Notes under the pieces: model-generated
Databases searched by the model: none
Told to the model about the DNA's origin: nothing
Seen by the model: only the letters and a program-made list of their open reading frames with translations
Part shown: piece after piece, positions 51,809-59,869 of the stretch
How the letters are laid out: each line of letters opens with the position of its first letter
Position numbering within the stretch: position 1 is the stretch's first letter
Made by a program: the position numbers and the translations under genes
Source of the DNA: Kribbella flavida DSM 17836
GTDB taxonomy: Bacteria > Actinomycetota > Actinomycetes > Propionibacteriales > Kribbellaceae
Assembly: GCF_000024345.1 (NCBI RefSeq)
Contig: NC_013729.1
Span: forward strand, 1,984,001-2,048,000
Length of the DNA stretch: 64,000 nt
Reading direction: 5' to 3'

Positions 51809-52617
51809 CGGAGTCCCGCGAGGAAGTCGAGCAGCGCCTTGTTGGTCGCCTCCGGCGCCGACAGGTGCGGACAGTGCCCGGTCGCGTCGAGCGTGACCAG
51901 GGTCGAGCCGTCGATGGCGGCCTGCACGTACGCACCGACCTCCCGGGGTGCGATGACGTCCTCGGCCGACTCCAGGATCAGTGTCGGCACCCGGACGGAG
52001 CGCAGGTCGGCGCGGGAGTCGGACAGGAACGTCGTCCGGGCGAACACCCGGGCGATCGCCGGGTCGGTCGCACAGAAGCTGTTGGTCAGCTCGTCGCCCA
52101 GCTCCGGCCGCTCGGGGTTGCCCATGATCACCGGCGCCATCGCCGCGGACCAGCCGAGGTAGTTCGACTCCAGGGAGCTGAGCAGCTCGTCGATGTCCTC
52201 GCTGCTGAAGCCGCCGCGGTAGTCGCCGTCGTTCAGGTAGCAGGGCGACGGCCCGACCATCACCAGTGCGCCGATCCGCTCCGGCGCCTGCCGCGCCGCC
52301 AGGACGCCGACCATCGCGCTGACCGAGTGCCCGACGAACACCGCGTCCCGCAGGTCGAGCGCGGCACAGACCTCCAGCGCGTCCGCGGCGTACCCGTCGA
52401 GCGAGCAGTACCGCTGCTCGTCGAACGCCGCTGACTGCGACCGGCCGGAGCCGACGTAGTCGAACAGCACGACCCGGTGGTCGGGGGCCAGCGCGGGCAC
52501 CGTCAGCCGCCACATGTTCTGGTCACAGCCGAAGCCGTGGGCCAGCAGCACCGTGCGCCCGGCGGGGTTGCCGGTGACGGTGACGTTGTTCCTGCGCAGG
52601 ATCTCCACGCAGGCCAT
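51805..52617 (-). CDS. RsbQ-like alpha/beta hydrolase
   Basis: A 270-residue protein very close in pattern to Bacillus RsbQ: HGFGCDQNMWR, VVLFDYVGSGRS, the nucleophile elbow VGHSVSAMVG (Ser98), VMVGPSPCYLND, an acid in LESAEDVIAP (Asp220) and the catalytic histidine in TGHCPHLS (His248). RsbQ is needed with the PAS phosphatase RsbP to sense energy stress; the same family includes the plant karrikin/strigolactone receptors. It is encoded directly upstream of the PAS-PP2C gene with a 4-bp overlap, so the two act together. Confidence 0.93.
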   Translation of the reverse strand: MACVEILRRNNVTVTGNPAGRTVLLAHGFGCDQNMWRLTVPALAPDHRVVLFDYVGSGRSQSAAFDEQRYCSLDGYAADALEVCAALDLRDAVFVGHSVSAMVGVLAARQAPERIGALVMVGPSPCYLNDGDYRGGFSSEDIDELLSSLESNYLGWSAAMAPVIMGNPERPELGDELTNSFCATDPAIARVFARTTFLSDSRADLRSVRVPTLILESAEDVIAPREVGAYVQAAIDGSTLVTLDATGHCPHLSAPEATNKALLDFLAGLR

Positions 52618-52633
52618 CTTGGCAGGCGAAGCG

Positions 52634-52924
52634 TTACGGCCGCAGGTGGCCGGGGCAGGGCGGCTCGCTGCCGACGTCGGCCAGGTCGTAGGCGACCAGC
52701 GGGCACCGGGTGCAGTACAGCAGGCCGTCGTCGGGGTCGACGAGCAGGTCGTGGCCCCGGGCCTGGTCGGCGACCGGGCAGCGGCTCTCCTCGACCTCGA
52801 GCCGGTCGACGAAGTGGGCGTCGCACCGGATACAGACCGGACCGGAGCCGAACCGCCCCTGCGTCGACAGTCTCGGCAGGTCCACCACCTGGTGACCGTT
52901 GATCTCAGCGAACGAACCGATCAC
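52634..52924 (-). CDS. Small Cys-rich (zinc-ribbon-like) hypothetical protein
   Basis: A 96-residue protein with paired cysteines at CIRC, CPVAD, CTRC and CPGH, which could bind zinc. It begins VIGSFAEINGHQVVDLP. GTG 52924 follows GGAGGAGGCGACGACC; an upstream ATG at 52987 would add 21 residues. It starts upstream of the RsbQ-like gene on the same strand (gap 16 bp), so it may be the first gene of the stress operon. No family recognised. Confidence 0.6.
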   Translation of the reverse strand: MIGSFAEINGHQVVDLPRLSTQGRFGSGPVCIRCDAHFVDRLEVEESRCPVADQARGHDLLVDPDDGLLYCTRCPLVAYDLADVGSEPPCPGHLRP

Positions 52925-53020
52925 GGTCGTCGCCTCCTCCCGTTGTCTGCACTCACCCCTGGGTACCCACCAGAGGCGCACTGTCACCAGTGATGTGCGC
53001 GACTGCGCCGCCGGGGCCCG

Positions 53021-53773
53021 TCACGAGGGCAGTTTGCGCGTGTCGATCAGCTGCTGGGCGACGTCGCGCAGCTTCGTGTTGGTGTCCTGCGAGTACCGCT
53101 TGAGGATCTCGAACGCCTTGGCGTCGTCGAGGTCGAAGCGCTCCATCAGGATGCCCATCGCCTGGCCGACCAGCTTGCGCGCGTCCACCGCGGCGATCAT
53201 CGTCTCGCCGTCGCGCGCCGAGGCCACCGCCACCGAGGCGTGCCGAGCCAGGATGTGCGCGATCGCCTCGTCGTCGGCGTCGAACGCGTTCGGGGTGGCG
53301 TTGAACAGCGCCAGTACGCCGATCAGCTGCCCGCCGGCCCACATCGGCACGTGCAGCACCGACCCGATGCCGTACTCGGCCAGCCGCGCGGTCCAGGCCG
53401 GCCACCGGGTCTCGGCGGCGACGTCCGGAACGTGGACCGGAACCCCCTCGGTCAGCGCGGTCAGCAGCGGTCCCTCGCCGGAGTCGATCTGCTCCTGGTA
53501 GATCCGCGCCACCACCGGGTCGGTGACCGCGCCGATCTCCCGGTCGCCCCGAGCCGTCAGCACCACCCCGGCGTACGAGCAGGCCTCGGCCTGCAGCGCG
53601 AACTGGACGACGGCGTCCACCGTCTCCTCCACCCCGACCGCGTCGTGCAGGTCGACCGCCAGCTGCGCGAACGCGTCGGCTCCCAGCGGCCCCTGGGCGC
53701 CGGCGTCCGCCTCGCCCTGCGGCACCGCCGCATGCTGTTCCTCGACCGATCGGGCCGAGCCGTACTGAGTCAT
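53021..53773 (-). CDS. GAF and ANTAR domain protein
   Basis: A 250-residue protein paralogous to that at 19.6 kb. GAF domain about 30-185 (DPVVARIYQEQIDSGEGPLLTAL, GSVLHVPMWAGGQLIGVLALFN) and ANTAR domain at about 190-245 (DARKLVGQAMGILMERFDLD, AFEILKRYSQDTN). Start ATG 53773 is preferred; the longer frame is not homologous. Its role is probably ligand-dependent RNA binding and antitermination. Confidence 0.92.
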   Translation of the reverse strand: MTQYGSARSVEEQHAAVPQGEADAGAQGPLGADAFAQLAVDLHDAVGVEETVDAVVQFALQAEACSYAGVVLTARGDREIGAVTDPVVARIYQEQIDSGEGPLLTALTEGVPVHVPDVAAETRWPAWTARLAEYGIGSVLHVPMWAGGQLIGVLALFNATPNAFDADDEAIAHILARHASVAVASARDGETMIAAVDARKLVGQAMGILMERFDLDDAKAFEILKRYSQDTNTKLRDVAQQLIDTRKLPS

Positions 53774-53852
53774 GCCCCATATGATGCCTGCCGCCACCAG
53801 CTGCCCCAACACGAACGTGCTCACGAGCCCTGCTGAGGGATCGCCGGAGCGA

Positions 53853-54269
53853 TCAGGCCGGCGCCATTCCTGCTCTGTCGCCCGGCCGGGTCCGCACGGC
53901 GACGTGGACGAGCAGAGCCGTGAGCAGCACGATGCAGATCGGGTCGAAGACCATCGCGACCGCACTGGCCTCAGCCCGGACGTCGGGGCGGAACAGCGTC
54001 AGCATCAGCGCGCCGCCCTTGGACACCACTGCCGCAATCGCCACGGGCACCCGGACGTCGGCCCGGAACGCCGCCCACACCAAGGCCGCTCCGAGCAGCA
54101 GCTGGAAGATGCCGCGGTGCTGCAGCAGGGTGAGCACGACCGGATCGGGATCGCTGACGCCGTACGACGCGAGCTGGCCGGGGTCGACCAGGGCCAGCGC
54201 TGGTGTGGCGGTCAGGACCCCCATCAGCAAAAGCGTGACCCGGATGACGCGTTCGGGGATCTGGACCAT
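53853..54269 (-). CDS. Small four-helix membrane protein
   Basis: A 138-residue protein with four predicted helices, beginning VIRVTLLLMGVLTATPALALV. The layout suggests a DoxX-like or DUF4267-type integral protein, but no motif is decisive. It diverges from the MerR-type gene and the shared promoter holds AACTAT/ATAGTT repeats, so it is the likely target. Confidence 0.68.
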   Translation of the reverse strand: MVQIPERVIRVTLLLMGVLTATPALALVDPGQLASYGVSDPDPVVLTLLQHRGIFQLLLGAALVWAAFRADVRVPVAIAAVVSKGGALMLTLFRPDVRAEASAVAMVFDPICIVLLTALLVHVAVRTRPGDRAGMAPA

Positions 54270-54294
54270 GGTCAGCCTCTCGATATGCGGAGTG

Positions 54295-54335
54295 AACTAT
54301 CTATAGTTAACTACGCATAGTCCCCTCTGTATAGT
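54295..54335. promoter_or_regulatory. Repeated ATAGT/ACTAT boxes, probable MerR operator
   Basis: AACTAT (54295-54300) and ATAGTT (54303-54308) form a perfect inverted repeat with a 2-bp spacer. Further ATAGT boxes follow at about 54317 and 54331. All are between the divergent membrane-protein and MerR-type genes. Confidence 0.6.
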
Positions 54336-54341
54336 CGCCGC

Positions 54342-54974
54342 ATGCGAATGGCCGAGCTGAGCGAGCGCAGCGGCGTCGCGATTCCGACGATCCGGTTCTA
54401 CCTGCGCGAAGGCCTGCTCGCGCCCGGCCGGGCGACCAGCCCGAACCAGGCCGAGTACCACAGCGAGCACGTCCGCTCGCTCAAGCTGATCCGGACCCTG
54501 GTGGAGGTCGGCGGGTTGTCGCTCACCCGCGTCCGCGAGGTGCTCGAGTTCATCCGGGCCAAGGACTCCGAGCTGTACCCCGTGCTGGGTGGAGTGCAGT
54601 ACGCACTGATGGAGCCGCCTGCCGGCATCGACGACGAGGCCGGCCGGGCCGCCCGCGACCAGGTCGACCGGTTGGTGGCGGACCGGGGCTGGCAGGTCCG
54701 GCCGGACAACCCCGCCCGCGTCGCGCTGGCCCACGCGCTCGCGTCGCTGAACCGGCTCGGCCAGGACGACGTCGCCGCCAAGCTCGACCTGTACGCCGAC
54801 GCCGCCGAGACGCTCGCCCGTCGTGAGGTGCCCGACCTGCTCGGCCGCGACTCGGTCGAGGCGATGGCCGAGGGTGTCATCGCGTACGACGTCCTCGGCG
54901 ACGCCCTGGTCTCCGCCCTGCGCCGCCTCGCCCAGGAATCCGTCGTCACGGTGCACCTGCGCCGTACGCCGTAG
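54342..54974 (+). CDS. MerR family transcriptional regulator
   Basis: A 210-residue protein. The HTH is MAELSERSGVAIPTIRFYLREGLLAPGR (residues 3-30), followed by a MerR coiled-coil region and a 130-residue C-terminal effector domain rich in Ala/Asp helices. Its N-terminal winged helix is typical of MerR repressor/activators with small-molecule ligands. It starts right after the repeated boxes and is probably autoregulated. Confidence 0.9.
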   Translation: MRMAELSERSGVAIPTIRFYLREGLLAPGRATSPNQAEYHSEHVRSLKLIRTLVEVGGLSLTRVREVLEFIRAKDSELYPVLGGVQYALMEPPAGIDDEAGRAARDQVDRLVADRGWQVRPDNPARVALAHALASLNRLGQDDVAAKLDLYADAAETLARREVPDLLGRDSVEAMAEGVIAYDVLGDALVSALRRLAQESVVTVHLRRTP

Positions 54975-55019
54975 CCCGCTGCCGGCCCGTCCGAATTACG
55001 GCCGATCGGCGGGCCGGTC

Positions 55020-55044
55020 GTTAGTGGCGTGCGTCGAGGGGTAC
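55020..55044 (+). promoter_or_regulatory. SigB-like promoter candidate for the ADH operon
   Basis: GTTA (55020-55023), 15 bp, GGGTAC (55039-55044), 49 bp before ATG 55093. One of several matches in this window to the stress promoter form. Confidence 0.4.
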
Positions 55045-55092
55045 GGCACCGCCTCCCGGCCGGTGCGGCTGGGGAGTCGAAGGGAGCCCTGA

Positions 55093-55545
55093 ATGGACGC
55101 ACGGGTGAAGAGCCTCGCGGTGGTCGCCACGACCGCCGGCGGCGCCGTACTGCGCAAGGTGCTGAACCGGGCACCGAGTGGCTGGCCGTCGACCGAGCAC
55201 GCCGATCCCGAGCGGTGGCGGGTGGTGACGGTGTACCGGTCGATCGACGAGATCGGCGAGACCCTGCCCGAACCGCTGGCCGAGCTCGGCGACGAGATCG
55301 AGGTCCGGCTGACGCCCGCGCCCGGCGACAAGGGCACGGAGGTCGCGGCCCGGCTGCGGTCCGCGACCGGCCAGGACAGCGCGGACAAGCTCCGGACCCT
55401 GCGGCGGGCGCTGCGCGACGCCAAGCAGATCCTCGAGGTCGGCTGGGTGCTCGAACCCGGCCGGCACACCACGACCCAGCCGACGGCGCTCAACGAACCC
55501 CTGCGCAAGGCGACCGCGCACGCCAAAGAGGAGGGTGTGCTGTGA
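55093..55545 (+). CDS. Hypothetical START-like/cyclase-type protein upstream of an ADH
   Basis: A 150-residue protein, with segments RWRVVTVYRSIDEIGETLPEPLAEL and EVRLTPAPGDKGTEVAARL that resemble the beta-strand and helix pattern of SRPBCC cyclases, and a C-terminal LRTLRRALRDAKQILEVGWVL helix. It is coupled to the zinc alcohol dehydrogenase gene by a 4-bp GTGA overlap. This arrangement is common in actinobacterial stress loci. Function unknown. Confidence 0.65.
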   Translation: MDARVKSLAVVATTAGGAVLRKVLNRAPSGWPSTEHADPERWRVVTVYRSIDEIGETLPEPLAELGDEIEVRLTPAPGDKGTEVAARLRSATGQDSADKLRTLRRALRDAKQILEVGWVLEPGRHTTTQPTALNEPLRKATAHAKEEGVL

Positions 55546-56717
55546 AGGCCCTGGTGTGGACCGGCGTCAACGAGACCAGCGTCGAGGAGGTCCCGGACCC
55601 GGTGATTCAGAATCCCGGCGACGTGATCCTCAAGGTGACCCGGACGGTGACCTGCGGCTCGGACCTGCACCTGCTCGGCGGCTACATCCCGTTCCTGGAG
55701 AAGGGCGACGTGCTCGGCCACGAGTTCGTCGGCGAGGTGATCGAGGTCGGCTCCGAGGTCCGGCGCCACCGGATCGGCGACCGGGTGGTGGTCTGCTCGT
55801 TCGTGTCCTGCGGCCGGTGCTGGTACTGCAAGAACGAGCTCTACTCGTCCTGCGACAACGGCAACACCAACCCCGGCATCACCGACCTGCTCTGGGGCTC
55901 CAACCCCGGCGGCTGCTACGGGTACTCGCACGCGATGGGTGGCTTCGCCGGCAGCCACGCCGACTACATCCGGGTCCCGTACGCCGATGTCGGCGCGTTC
56001 ACGGTGCCGGACGGGGTCAGCGACGAGCGGGCCTTGTTCGCCTCCGACGCGGCCCCGACCGGCTGGATGGGCGCGGACCTCGGCAACGTGCAGCCGGGTG
56101 ACGTCGTCGCGGTGTGGGGCGCCGGCGGGGTCGGCCAGATGGCCGCGCGTGCCGCGATGCTGCTGGGTGCCGAGCAGGTGATGGTGATCGACCGTTTCGA
56201 CTACCGGCTGGAGTCGACGCGCCGGCACATCGGGTGCGAGACGCTGAACTACGAGCAGACCGACATCTCCACTGAGCTCAAGGAGCGGACCGGTGGCCGC
56301 GGACCGGACGTCTGCATCGAGGCGGTCGGGATGGAGGCGCACGGCTCCGGCCCGTCGTACGCCTACGACCAGGTGAAGCAGCAGCTCCGCCTGCAGAGCG
56401 ACCGGCCGACGGCTCTGCGGCAGGCGATCTACAGCTGCCGCAAGGCGGGCACGGTCTTCGTCCTGGGGGTCTTCGGCGGCTTCGCCGACAAGTTCCCGCT
56501 CGGCGCGGTGATGAACAAGGGCCTGACCCTGCGCGGCGCCCAGCAGCACGGCCAGCGCTACATCCCGATGCTGCTGGACCGGATGGAACGCGGCGAGCTC
56601 GTCACCGAGCACCTCGCGACCCACACCATGCCGCTGTCCGAGGCCCCCGCCGGCTACCAGATGTTCAAGGACAAGACCGACGGAAACCTCCGCTCGGTCT
56701 TCCTTCCCACCGGCTGA
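55542..56717 (+). CDS. Zinc-dependent alcohol dehydrogenase
   Basis: A 391-residue medium-chain dehydrogenase. Catalytic zinc residues: Cys in VTCGSDLHLLGG, His-Glu in VLGHEFVGEV; structural zinc cysteines in CGRCWYCKNELYSSC. The NAD fold is AVWGAGGVGQMAARAAMLLGA. Its long GTNPGITDLLWGSNPGGC insert and AVGMEAHGSG segment resemble the glutathione-independent formaldehyde dehydrogenase-like branch. GTG 55542 start overlaps the previous stop. Confidence 0.93.
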   Translation: MKALVWTGVNETSVEEVPDPVIQNPGDVILKVTRTVTCGSDLHLLGGYIPFLEKGDVLGHEFVGEVIEVGSEVRRHRIGDRVVVCSFVSCGRCWYCKNELYSSCDNGNTNPGITDLLWGSNPGGCYGYSHAMGGFAGSHADYIRVPYADVGAFTVPDGVSDERALFASDAAPTGWMGADLGNVQPGDVVAVWGAGGVGQMAARAAMLLGAEQVMVIDRFDYRLESTRRHIGCETLNYEQTDISTELKERTGGRGPDVCIEAVGMEAHGSGPSYAYDQVKQQLRLQSDRPTALRQAIYSCRKAGTVFVLGVFGGFADKFPLGAVMNKGLTLRGAQQHGQRYIPMLLDRMERGELVTEHLATHTMPLSEAPAGYQMFKDKTDGNLRSVFLPTG

Positions 56718-56794
56718 CCGCTCATCCACGACCGCCCCCCCGGACGCTCTAGAGTGGTGCTGCGCCGGGGGGAGTCGAGCGGCAGGGGATTGGC

Positions 56795-57286
56795 ATGACG
56801 GTGATGGGGGAAGAGCCTCCGGCGACCTGGTCGGACGAACTGCACCGGACCGGTCGGGTGGTCTTTCCCGCGCGCCCGCGTTTCGTCTGGCGCTGCGTCG
56901 GCTTCGTCTGGTTGTTCTTCGGGCTGACCCAGCTGTCCTCGCTCGTGGACGCGCTGGACCGGGGCGGCGTACGGCTGGTCATGTTCTTCCTGGCCCTCGC
57001 CGTCGCCGTCGCCGCCACCGGCTGGGCCTGCTCGCTGGTGCTGGCCCGTCGCCCCGCCTTGACCGTCGACCGGGACGGCATCCGCAGCGGGAAGCACTTC
57101 CTGCCGTGGACCGAGATCGGCGCGGTCGGCGCCGTGTACGGACCCTCGTTCTCCCGCGTCTTCCCGATCCTCCCGAAGGACCGCTGGGGCCGCCACGTCA
57201 TGGTCGGCAAGCTCGCGGTCGAGGACGTCTCCGCGCTCGCCCACTGGCTGGAGCAAGCCCTCGCGCAGCAGCAGACCTCCCGCTAG
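56795..57286 (+). CDS. Two-span membrane protein with PH-like domain
   Basis: A 163-residue protein. Two membrane helices (about 28-50 and 60-85) are followed by a cytosolic beta-rich domain (LTVDRDGIRSGKHFLPWTEIGAVGAVYG and so on) with the W-x-E/D-I pattern of bacterial PH-like (bPH/DUF304-type) domains. Function unknown. It converges on the endonuclease/phosphatase-fold gene with a 13-bp gap. Confidence 0.65.
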   Translation: MTVMGEEPPATWSDELHRTGRVVFPARPRFVWRCVGFVWLFFGLTQLSSLVDALDRGGVRLVMFFLALAVAVAATGWACSLVLARRPALTVDRDGIRSGKHFLPWTEIGAVGAVYGPSFSRVFPILPKDRWGRHVMVGKLAVEDVSALAHWLEQALAQQQTSR

Positions 57287-57299
57287 CCCCACGCCAGCG

Positions 57300-58049
57300 T
57301 TATCCGAGGGCCACGTCGGCGAACACCGCGTAGTGGTCGGACGGCGGCAGCCCGTTGTCCTCGGTCAGGCCGCGGATCCCGGCGTCGAGTACCTGCAACC
57401 GGTGCGGATCGCGGTGCGTGGCGAGGATGTAGTCGATCCGATGGTCCTCGATCCACTCACCGTGCCCGAGATACGGGTTGCCCGAGCTGTAGGTGTGACC
57501 GGCATCCGCCCGGCCGGACCAGCAGTCGGTCATCCGCTCGGTCAGCAGGCTGATCTCGGGGTGGTCCGGCGGAGCATTCAGGTCGCCGGCCAGCACGACC
57601 AGGCCGTCCCGCGTCGTCAGGTCCCGCACCAGCTCGTCCAGCACCTTGGCCTGTGCCATCCGTTGCTCGGCGTGGTCTTCTTCCCAGTCCAGGCAAGTGG
57701 TCACGAAGTCGACCCGCGGCCCCGGCGCCGCCGGCTCGATGTGCAGCGCGACCGTCTCGCCCCGTACGTGGTGCCGCTGAACCGCCGCCAAGGGCCACCG
57801 GCTCAGCACCGCCAGCCCCAGCTCGACCTCCGGGTCAGCGTCTGTGGGCATCCTGGACTTCGCGAACGCCGCGTGCAGGCCGAGCCGGGCACCGAGTACG
57901 TCGGCCTGCGTGGTCTCGGGGGTCGACCAGGCTTCCTGCACCGCGACCAGGTCGGGCTGCAGCGACCGGACAACCGCCACGATCGCGTCCTCCCGCTCCC
58001 TCCACCGGTCTCCGAACCGCCCCCAGACGTTCCAGGTCATCAGCCGCAC
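57300..58049 (-). CDS. Endonuclease/exonuclease/phosphatase family protein
   Basis: A 249-residue protein with the EEP fold. MTWNVWGRFGD at the N-terminus, DLVAVQEAW with the catalytic glutamate, VVLAGDLNAPPDHP and a terminal SDHYAVFADVAL carrying the final aspartate-histidine. All DNase I-type catalytic residues are present. GTG 58049 follows GGAGGG. Its substrate (DNA, phosphoinositide-like or sphingomyelin-like) is open. Confidence 0.9.
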   Translation of the reverse strand: MRLMTWNVWGRFGDRWREREDAIVAVVRSLQPDLVAVQEAWSTPETTQADVLGARLGLHAAFAKSRMPTDADPEVELGLAVLSRWPLAAVQRHHVRGETVALHIEPAAPGPRVDFVTTCLDWEEDHAEQRMAQAKVLDELVRDLTTRDGLVVLAGDLNAPPDHPEISLLTERMTDCWSGRADAGHTYSSGNPYLGHGEWIEDHRIDYILATHRDPHRLQVLDAGIRGLTEDNGLPPSDHYAVFADVALG

Positions 58050-58178
58050 AGCAAACCCTCCGAAATTCGCAGGCACCAGGTCGTGCCCCGGTACCCGATG
58101 GTCCGGTCACGTCAACTCGCTTCGGTCTCTTGCTGACTGACGCACACGGTGGACCGTGCCAACGGCAGGATGGTGGCC

Positions 58179-58535
58179 ATGGAGCGACAGGAGATGGAGG
58201 CGTTCTACCGGCGCTACCTGCAGCGCTGCAACGAACGCCGGTTCGCTGAGCTGGGGGAGTTCGTCGCCGAGGACGTCGAGGTGAACGGGTCGCCGGCAGG
58301 CCTGGCGGAGTACGCCGGTGGGCTGGCCGCGGTGATCGAGCTGGTCCCGGACTTCCAGTGGGAGTTGGAGCATTTGCTGATCGACGGCAGTTGGCTGAGC
58401 GCGCGTCTGATCGACACCGGGACGACGCCGACCGGACGGTCCGCGACCAAGCAGGAGCTTGCGATGTACCGGCTGGACGGCGGCCGGATCGTGCAGTGCT
58501 GGGGCGATCTGGACCGCGAGCAGTGGACGACCTGA
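58179..58535 (+). CDS. SnoaL-like/ester cyclase domain protein
   Basis: A 118-residue protein with the NTF2-like fold: MEAFYRRYLQRCNERRFAELGEFVAEDVEVNG, AAVIELVPDFQWELEHLLIDG and RLDGGRIVQCWGDLD. This is the predicted ester cyclase (SnoaL) group, which includes polyketide cyclases and many orphan proteins. Start chosen at ATG 58179; earlier GTG/ATG codons give 3-10 more residues. Confidence 0.82.
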   Translation: MERQEMEAFYRRYLQRCNERRFAELGEFVAEDVEVNGSPAGLAEYAGGLAAVIELVPDFQWELEHLLIDGSWLSARLIDTGTTPTGRSATKQELAMYRLDGGRIVQCWGDLDREQWTT

Positions 58536-58539
58536 GCCG

Positions 58540-59757
58540 TCAGCTCACCGGGATGACGGTGTAGCCCCGGCGGCGGATGGCGTCGAAGGCGCGGTCACGG
58601 ACCTCGTCGGACCCGAAGACGGCCACCACCTTCTTGGTGACCAGGTCGAACTCGGGCGGATCGACCCCGAGCTCAGCCAGGAGCCGGGTGATCGTCTGCG
58701 TGCAGTGGCTGCAGGTCATGTCCGGGACCTCGAAGACCTGACCGCCCGAGCTCGTCCCGGCACCGGCCGGCGCGGTGTGCTCGACCTGGACGGTGTCGAG
58801 CAGCCGGACGAACGTCTCCACGAAGGCCTGTGACAGCCCGGACAGCACGCTCGCCCGGTGCCCGTCGGCCTGGTGGGTGACCTGGCCGAGGCAGCGTGGA
58901 CGTTCGCCTTCGCGCAGATGCGCGTACTGCGCGGCGCTCGACGGCGTGGTTCCGTGTGAGTCGAGCAGGGTCTCCAGCTCGACGTTGGCCAGCTGGGCCC
59001 GCTGGGCGAGCTCGCGCGCATGAGCCAGCTGAGCATCCTTGAGCGCGCGCAGGGCGATGGTGGTGTCGACGGAGTAGCGCAGGCCGTCGGCGAAGGTGAC
59101 GAACGATGCCGGGACGATGCCGCGCCGGTAGGTCGTTGCCTGCAGCCCCCAGTGCCAGGTGGTCGCCACCGCGTGGAAGATCCGCCCGGCGTGCAGTGCG
59201 CGGGCGAACGCGGCGGGCGTCGCGTACGGCGTCTGCGCCGCCAGGTAGGCGTGCTGGACGAGCGTCCGGGCAGCGGCGTCCACGCCGGTCCGGAAGATGT
59301 CGAGCGGAGTCTTGTCGGTGGTCGTCGCGGCCAGGATCTGCGCTTCCTGGCGGTCGAGTCGCGCGGTCCGCTCGGCGAGCGTCGTACTGGCGGCGAGCAG
59401 CTTCCACAGCGTCAGCGTCGCCTCGCGCGCGACGATCGGGACCACCGCGCCGAGAGGACCGGTGTGCGCGACGTTGACGATGCCCTCGCTGTCCCGCCAG
59501 GTGATCCGCGCCCTCGCCGACGTGACCAGGTACGGCGGGCACGGTTGCAGGGAGCGGAGTACGTAGGTGAGCTGTCGCGCGGTCAGATGACTGCCCCGCG
59601 CGGGCCGGAGGATCTCCTCCCGGTACTCGATCGTGCGCCGCGCCGGCTGCTCGGGCATCTGCGGCCAGAAGTCCTCGCCACCGGCCAGACCGAACAGGAT
59701 GCGCGCCGCGGCACCCCGGTCGTACGGAACGCGCGCGGGAACGGCATCACCGACCAT
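58540..59757 (-). CDS. Large protein with C-terminal heavy-metal-associated domain
   Basis: A 405-residue protein. Residues 1-335 are a helix-rich domain of unknown type, including ARRTIEYREEILRPARGSHLTARQLTYVLRSL and a long ALKDAQLAHARELAQRAQLANVELETLLDSHG helix. Residues 340-405 form an HMA domain with the metal-binding MTCSHC motif, typical of copper chaperones and copper ATPases. No copper ATPase or chaperone gene is nearby. The fusion is unusual. I start it at ATG 59757 behind GGGAGGGTGTCG. Function unknown. Confidence 0.75.
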   Translation of the reverse strand: MVGDAVPARVPYDRGAAARILFGLAGGEDFWPQMPEQPARRTIEYREEILRPARGSHLTARQLTYVLRSLQPCPPYLVTSARARITWRDSEGIVNVAHTGPLGAVVPIVAREATLTLWKLLAASTTLAERTARLDRQEAQILAATTTDKTPLDIFRTGVDAAARTLVQHAYLAAQTPYATPAAFARALHAGRIFHAVATTWHWGLQATTYRRGIVPASFVTFADGLRYSVDTTIALRALKDAQLAHARELAQRAQLANVELETLLDSHGTTPSSAAQYAHLREGERPRCLGQVTHQADGHRASVLSGLSQAFVETFVRLLDTVQVEHTAPAGAGTSSGGQVFEVPDMTCSHCTQTITRLLAELGVDPPEFDLVTKKVVAVFGSDEVRDRAFDAIRRRGYTVIPVS

Positions 59758-59869
59758 CGACACCCTCCCGGCGGCTCGTTCCGTCACGACGAGTCACCTC
59801 GAGTTTAGGAACGAACGCCCCGCCCAGCTCTGTCACTCGGCGTGTTCGGAACCCGCGCCAGTCAGCGGC

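Noticed and set aside
52963..52968. GGGTAC box as a SigB-like promoter of the Cys-rich small protein
   Set aside because: No GNNT box at 14-16 bp spacing upstream on the minus strand; the -10 alone is not enough.
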